Shown piece after piece: positions 60,013 to 64,000 of a DNA stretch of 64,000 bases. Location: the NCBI GenBank assembly GCA_009746045.1, contig RPFO01000003.1, forward strand, positions 1,219,969-1,283,968, given 5' to 3'. The stretch comes from Mesostigma viride. Its lineage: Eukaryota > Streptophyta > Mesostigmatophyceae > Mesostigmatales > Mesostigmataceae. The notes beneath the pieces were generated by a model. The model was given only the letters and a program-made list of their open reading frames with translations, did not search any database and was not told where the DNA came from. Position 1 is the stretch's first letter. Every line of letters begins with the position of its first letter. The translations under genes and the position numbers were made by a program.

Positions 60013-62731
60013 GGCTACGGGCACCAGCTACACACGTGGCAGCGTCACGCGCAGGGGAGGAACCCTAGGCCACGGTCTTGCCACTTATCCCACGAGGATC
60101 ACGTACAGTAATTTGCACGCCCGCGCGCGATGACTGGAGCTCCGCAACGGGCAATATGCGCGCAATGCCGTGCTAGAATACGTGGCTTGTTGTTGTTGTT
60201 GTTGTTGATTCCTAGAATACGTGGCTAGAATACGTGGCTTGTGTACGTACCCGCGATGCAGGCATCTAGTAGGGATGACGGACACGAGGTACGGTCGTCT
60301 ACTCTAGCCACAAAATACAGCGTTTGGAAATATTCTGGATTCTGGACATGTCGTCCAGCCAAGCAGACGGAATTTTCTGCTAACTCACAGACTAGGATGT
60401 GCGGCGTGGGCAACAACAACAACAACAACAAAGACGTAGATGTCATTCATGCACCGTACTATGGACCGAATCGACCGTCACTGTACATACGGGCAGTGAC
60501 TTGGTCACGCGTACAGGCCTGCAGGGCCCACATTCCCTGATATCATGCTGCCGCGGTTCTTCATGACAGTCGCTGTTGACAGTAGGGCGACGGACACAGC
60601 ACGACCCGCGCCAAAACGAAGTGCACGAGCTATAGCAAAGATCCTCGCCATTTTTTCACGAGTCACAAATACGAGCCACAATATATCTTGCCGCGCTTTG
60701 TTAGACGGAGTAATGCGCCGAGTTCGAGGGTGAAAAAATTACACGATTCTGTCGGAATGCCGAATATTTTTTTATGTTACGACGAATGCCTGACTGAATG
60801 AAGCCGTAATGAGTATGCAGTTGTAAGCGCCGGAGATGGTAACTGGTCGCGGGAATTGAATCGAAGACGGTACATGAGCCGACACGAGCCCGAATTTTCG
60901 GCGTTCATCCCTAGCCAGTAAAGTAGGCATTTGGAGTGGTAAGTAGTTAGGCTCTGGCATGTAAGAAATAGCATGGAAATGTGATATCTGGAGCAATTGC
61001 AAAACAATAAATAGTTCGTGCTTGGAGACAAGGAGGCATGCGGCGTTGGTGTAACGACAGCCTTATTTTGCTATGGTAAACTTTTCCTATGCTCATATAG
61101 TCGCCAGCGTGCTTGTCAATGGTCGTTTTCTGTCATGCCGTGGAATTCTCTGCCTGTACCGCTCATGTCTTTTGTGCAACGTCTTTCAGGATTGATTTTT
61201 TGTGCTGCGAGCATCCGGGTCTGTCCTAGTCTGCACTGAAAGATCAGGTAAGAAGACCGCCGCCGAGACTCGCACCTCTCTGCTTTGCAATTTGGCACAA
61301 CTTAGTAGACTCCGCCTGGTTGTGAGTGTGGTGGTAATCACATGGTAATAATGTTATTTGCACTGTCCTGTAGGCTGGCTGGTCCTCCAGGTATTTTGTT
61401 GCTCTATTAGTTAGGCGCCTGCCTGCCGGGAATTTACTGCCCCCCTGCCTATTGCCTGTACCACAACCTTTAAGCAATTTGTGACCTCTCCTGGTCTGGT
61501 GTTAGCGCCATGGTGCATCTATCCACACAACTGTGTAAGGTACCTTTTTCAGAATTCAATTCAACGCTTGCACATTTGGCGACTAGATATCCAGGGTCAC
61601 CTGACCCAGCGCGCCCCTTTGGCTGTTGCCTTCAGGGAAGGGTCGTAAGAAGAGCTGAAAAGATGTGAAAGCATTCAATGGACATGCAAACCATGTTTAA
61701 GACGCCAAGCAGCGCTTGGGGTATCCAAATAAATTTCTGGCCATGCATTCCCACCGAATGTGTAGCTATTACCCTAGGGGCCACAGACCTTACGGGGGGG
61801 GCACATACCCATACAATACACTCCCCCCAAAGGCCCTGATTCCCCGACATTTTTAACTGTTTACATGGGCCAGCAGACCACGGCTGTGTTACTTATCAAC
61901 ATTTCCAAAATAGTTTCCAGCTTCCTCAGGACCCTCCCCTTGGCTTGCATGGGATGGTATCCGTTTGCGCTAGGCTAGCACTTTGCCCCAATCCCTATCC
62001 ATGAGCCCCTTTCGACTGGTAGGTATGGGTCAAGGTGATGGCATGACGTCCTTACATATACCGCTAGGTCACCCTGGAGGATAGCCGCTACCTTGGTCTT
62101 CTCCCCGCTTACCTTTTGGAGGGAAATCACCGCCTCAGTCTTGTCGCTGCTCGGTGTTCGCTGGAGGGAGGCCGGGGTTTCGGGATGCGGCCAGGCGCCC
62201 TGTTTTACGCCACTCGTGCTCTTGTCATCCTTGGCATTGGACAAGCATGTGAGTGTGCTGAAGTGTCCGTGAGACAACCCGCGCAGGCCAGAAACGTGGA
62301 GAAATCTGAAGAATGTTTATATATATATCCATTGAAAACTAGAAGTTACAGGAAGTAATTGTGTTTGTGTGTGTGTGGAAAAACATAAACCATTGTGGCC
62401 CATGCCTTCCATCTCCCTTCCCTATCGGATTTGTCTGCCAGGATCCCACCAATGGCAGGATGCACATGCCCTACCAAATGCCAACGGCTGATTAATATGC
62501 CCTCTGCTCACCCCCTTGACAGTCATCTGCCCATACAAACAATCACCTCGTTACCAACACCGGCCCCTCCTTGCAGTCCCCTCGGTGAAGCCCTCTCTTC
62601 CCTGTGGGGGGGGGCGCCTGCACAAAGCGATCCACCTTCCCTGCGCAAGAGAGGTGGTCTGGTGTCATGCTAGAGTCGGTCACTGTAGCCTGGGGACAGT
62701 GACCGGGCACGCCAAGCCAAGTGTGTCGCCC
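60013..62731. promoter_or_regulatory. Divergent spacer between the methyltransferase and RGG-like genes
   Basis: No credible coding frame was found in 2.7 kb. It contains a (GTT)n run at 60188-60210 and a (CAA)n run at 60411-60432 in inverted orientation. The latter adjoins ATGTGCGGCGTGGGCAA, the same 35-bp motif seen at 5070-5103. TAGAATACGTGGCTTG occurs in tandem near 60175-60245. Promoters for both flanking genes should be here, but no core element is clear. Confidence 0.4.
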
Positions 62732-64000
62732 ATGGATCCGTAAGTAGGACGTGAAACGCTGTGTGCAGATGACTCGTGGTGAGCATGGTATTTTAGGGAT
62801 GTCTGGAGCTTGCATCTGTCACATGTACACGTGTGGCGTACTGTAAAGCATGGAGTATATGTCTATGCCTTTGGGTGGGGTGGGGTGCAGGGGGGTAGCA
62901 GGGGGGGTTGGATGAGGACAAGGGGGATGGGATGCCCCAACAATGGATTGGAGAGTGGGATGGGGTTTAATAGTGCCCGATGCATCACCTATCTTACTCT
63001 GGTTTGAACTTGGGGGAAGGGACACTGAGGGAGAGACGCAGGAATCGGGGAAGGAGGATCGAGGGAGGGACAGGGGATACTGCACAGGATGGCAAGGAGG
63101 ATGGCATGATGCACATGTTAATTTTGTTTTGCACTTATCCTGTTTATGCTTATTGATGCGATCATTGTTATTGTTGCTGCTATTCTTATTCATGCTAGTG
63201 CTGCTACTATCATTACTACTATTTGTGACGTATGGCGCCATCTGTTATGTACATAATGCATCGGCTTTATGTCATGGTTGGTCTGCTCACTAGTATATTA
63301 AGATACCAAGGGAAGTTCCAGGGTATACATGTATCAAATCACAGTGGCATATCAAGGCTGCTAACATGCGTTTTTTCACGTCAATCACATGTGTCTGCGG
63401 ACCTGTTTCTTGTCACACGCTCTCCTGCTTCTGTGGCTCCTTTCATTGTCGTGATTATGTGGGCTACTCAGTAACCGGCAAGGGAGGAGGAGCTATGACG
63501 GCCCAGGGTCCAGGGAGGACCCAGGGCGCCCCTGGCCAGGGGACCGCGACCGCGGGGGTGCCCGTGGGTACGACCCTGGGGGCAGGCCCCCACTGGAGCG
63601 AGATAACAGGCGGATGCTGTGGGAGGGCGGTACTAGGCCTAGGGAGGGCGAGGATTATGGACGCCGGCAGGATGATGGTTTTGGGCGCAGGCAGGATGAT
63701 GGTTTTGTTCGCGGTGATGGCGGCGGTAGTAATAGACCGAGAGATGGAGATACTGATAGGCACAGGGGGGGGGACGTTGATAGGCAGAGGGAGCGCGACC
63801 GAAGGCACAGTGAGGGGGATGACATCAATAGACACAGCCGCGAGGGTGGCTGGAAAGGTGGCGATGGTGGCGGCGGCACGGAAAGGCTCCGCGGTTGTGA
63901 CGGTGGCGGTGCATCCCGCAGTGGTAGCGGTGGCGGCGGTTCAGCCCGCAACGTTGGCGGCGGTAAGGGCACACCGCCACCAGTGCCCCGATCGCATGGG
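62732..64000 (+). CDS. Arg/Asp/Gly-rich protein, 5' part of gene, partial
   Basis: The main evidence is an exon open from 63472 to the window end (about 176 codons) after a GGGCTACTCAG acceptor. It encodes NRQGRRSYDGPGSREDPG, GDRDRGGARGYDPGG, two copies of GRRQDDGF, DRQRERDRRHSEGDD and GGGASRSGSGGGG. Such RD/RE/RGG composition is common in RNA-binding and splicing proteins. A short first exon, ATGGATCC (62732-62739) with donor gtaagt, fits its phase exactly and would give an MDP-NRQG start; that exon is a suggestion only. No folded domain is visible yet because the gene continues beyond the window. The frame was recognised from composition and periodicity rather than from a long ATG-initiated frame. 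Confidence 0.55.

Noticed and set aside
61018-62743. Small frames between the methyltransferase and RGG-like genes
   Set aside because: All are under 105 codons, without domain features, splice context or compositional bias like the genes in this window.

Overview
The window is nuclear DNA of a eukaryote, most likely a microalga. Genes are split by many GT-AG introns, exons are GC-rich, and introns and spacers are full of simple repeats and retrotransposon debris. One gene encodes a tocopherol/sterol-type methyltransferase with a transit-peptide-like N-terminus, which fits a photosynthetic host. I cannot assign a lineage. All gene models were built by hand from reading frame, splice signals and phase; none has transcript support.

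Layout. (1) 1-4756, minus strand: the first four exons of a ribosomal-L1-domain protein (RSL1D1/Utp30/Cic1 type) that runs off the left edge. Its first intron holds a 1-kb GGGA array and its second a 1,026-bp TIR element. (2) 4757-5736: a divergent promoter region. (3) 5737-34839, plus strand: one giant gene of 28 exons whose phases all match (11,010 nt, 3,669 aa). It has a disordered N-terminal third with a possible SAM domain, then about 2,500 residues of Sel1-like repeats. Its introns contain most of the tandem arrays. (4) about 35.7-53.5 kb: a transposon nest. It holds a frameshifted LINE reverse transcriptase, at least eleven copies of a LINE 3' terminal hairpin followed by AT-rich microsatellite tails, two elements with only LINE ORF1, and a TIR element inside one of them. 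(5) 54003-60012, minus strand: a six-exon methyltransferase gene (420 aa). (6) 62732-64000, plus strand: the start of a gene for an Arg/Asp/Gly-rich protein that runs off the right edge.

Three observations stand out. First, introns of both large genes repeatedly carry degenerate copies ('echoes') of the adjacent exon end plus its splice site, as if introns grow by local tandem duplication across exon-intron boundaries. Second, the two ORF1-only elements have target-site duplications and share their terminal hairpin with a reverse-transcriptase element; an apparently empty duplicate of their insertion locus lies next to them. Third, a 1.7-kb insertion with terminal inverted repeats is flanked by an 82-bp direct duplication, far longer than usual for a DNA transposon.

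The genes show no operon-like logic. The L1-domain and Sel1 genes diverge from a shared 1-kb region, and the methyltransferase and RGG-like genes diverge from a 2.7-kb region.
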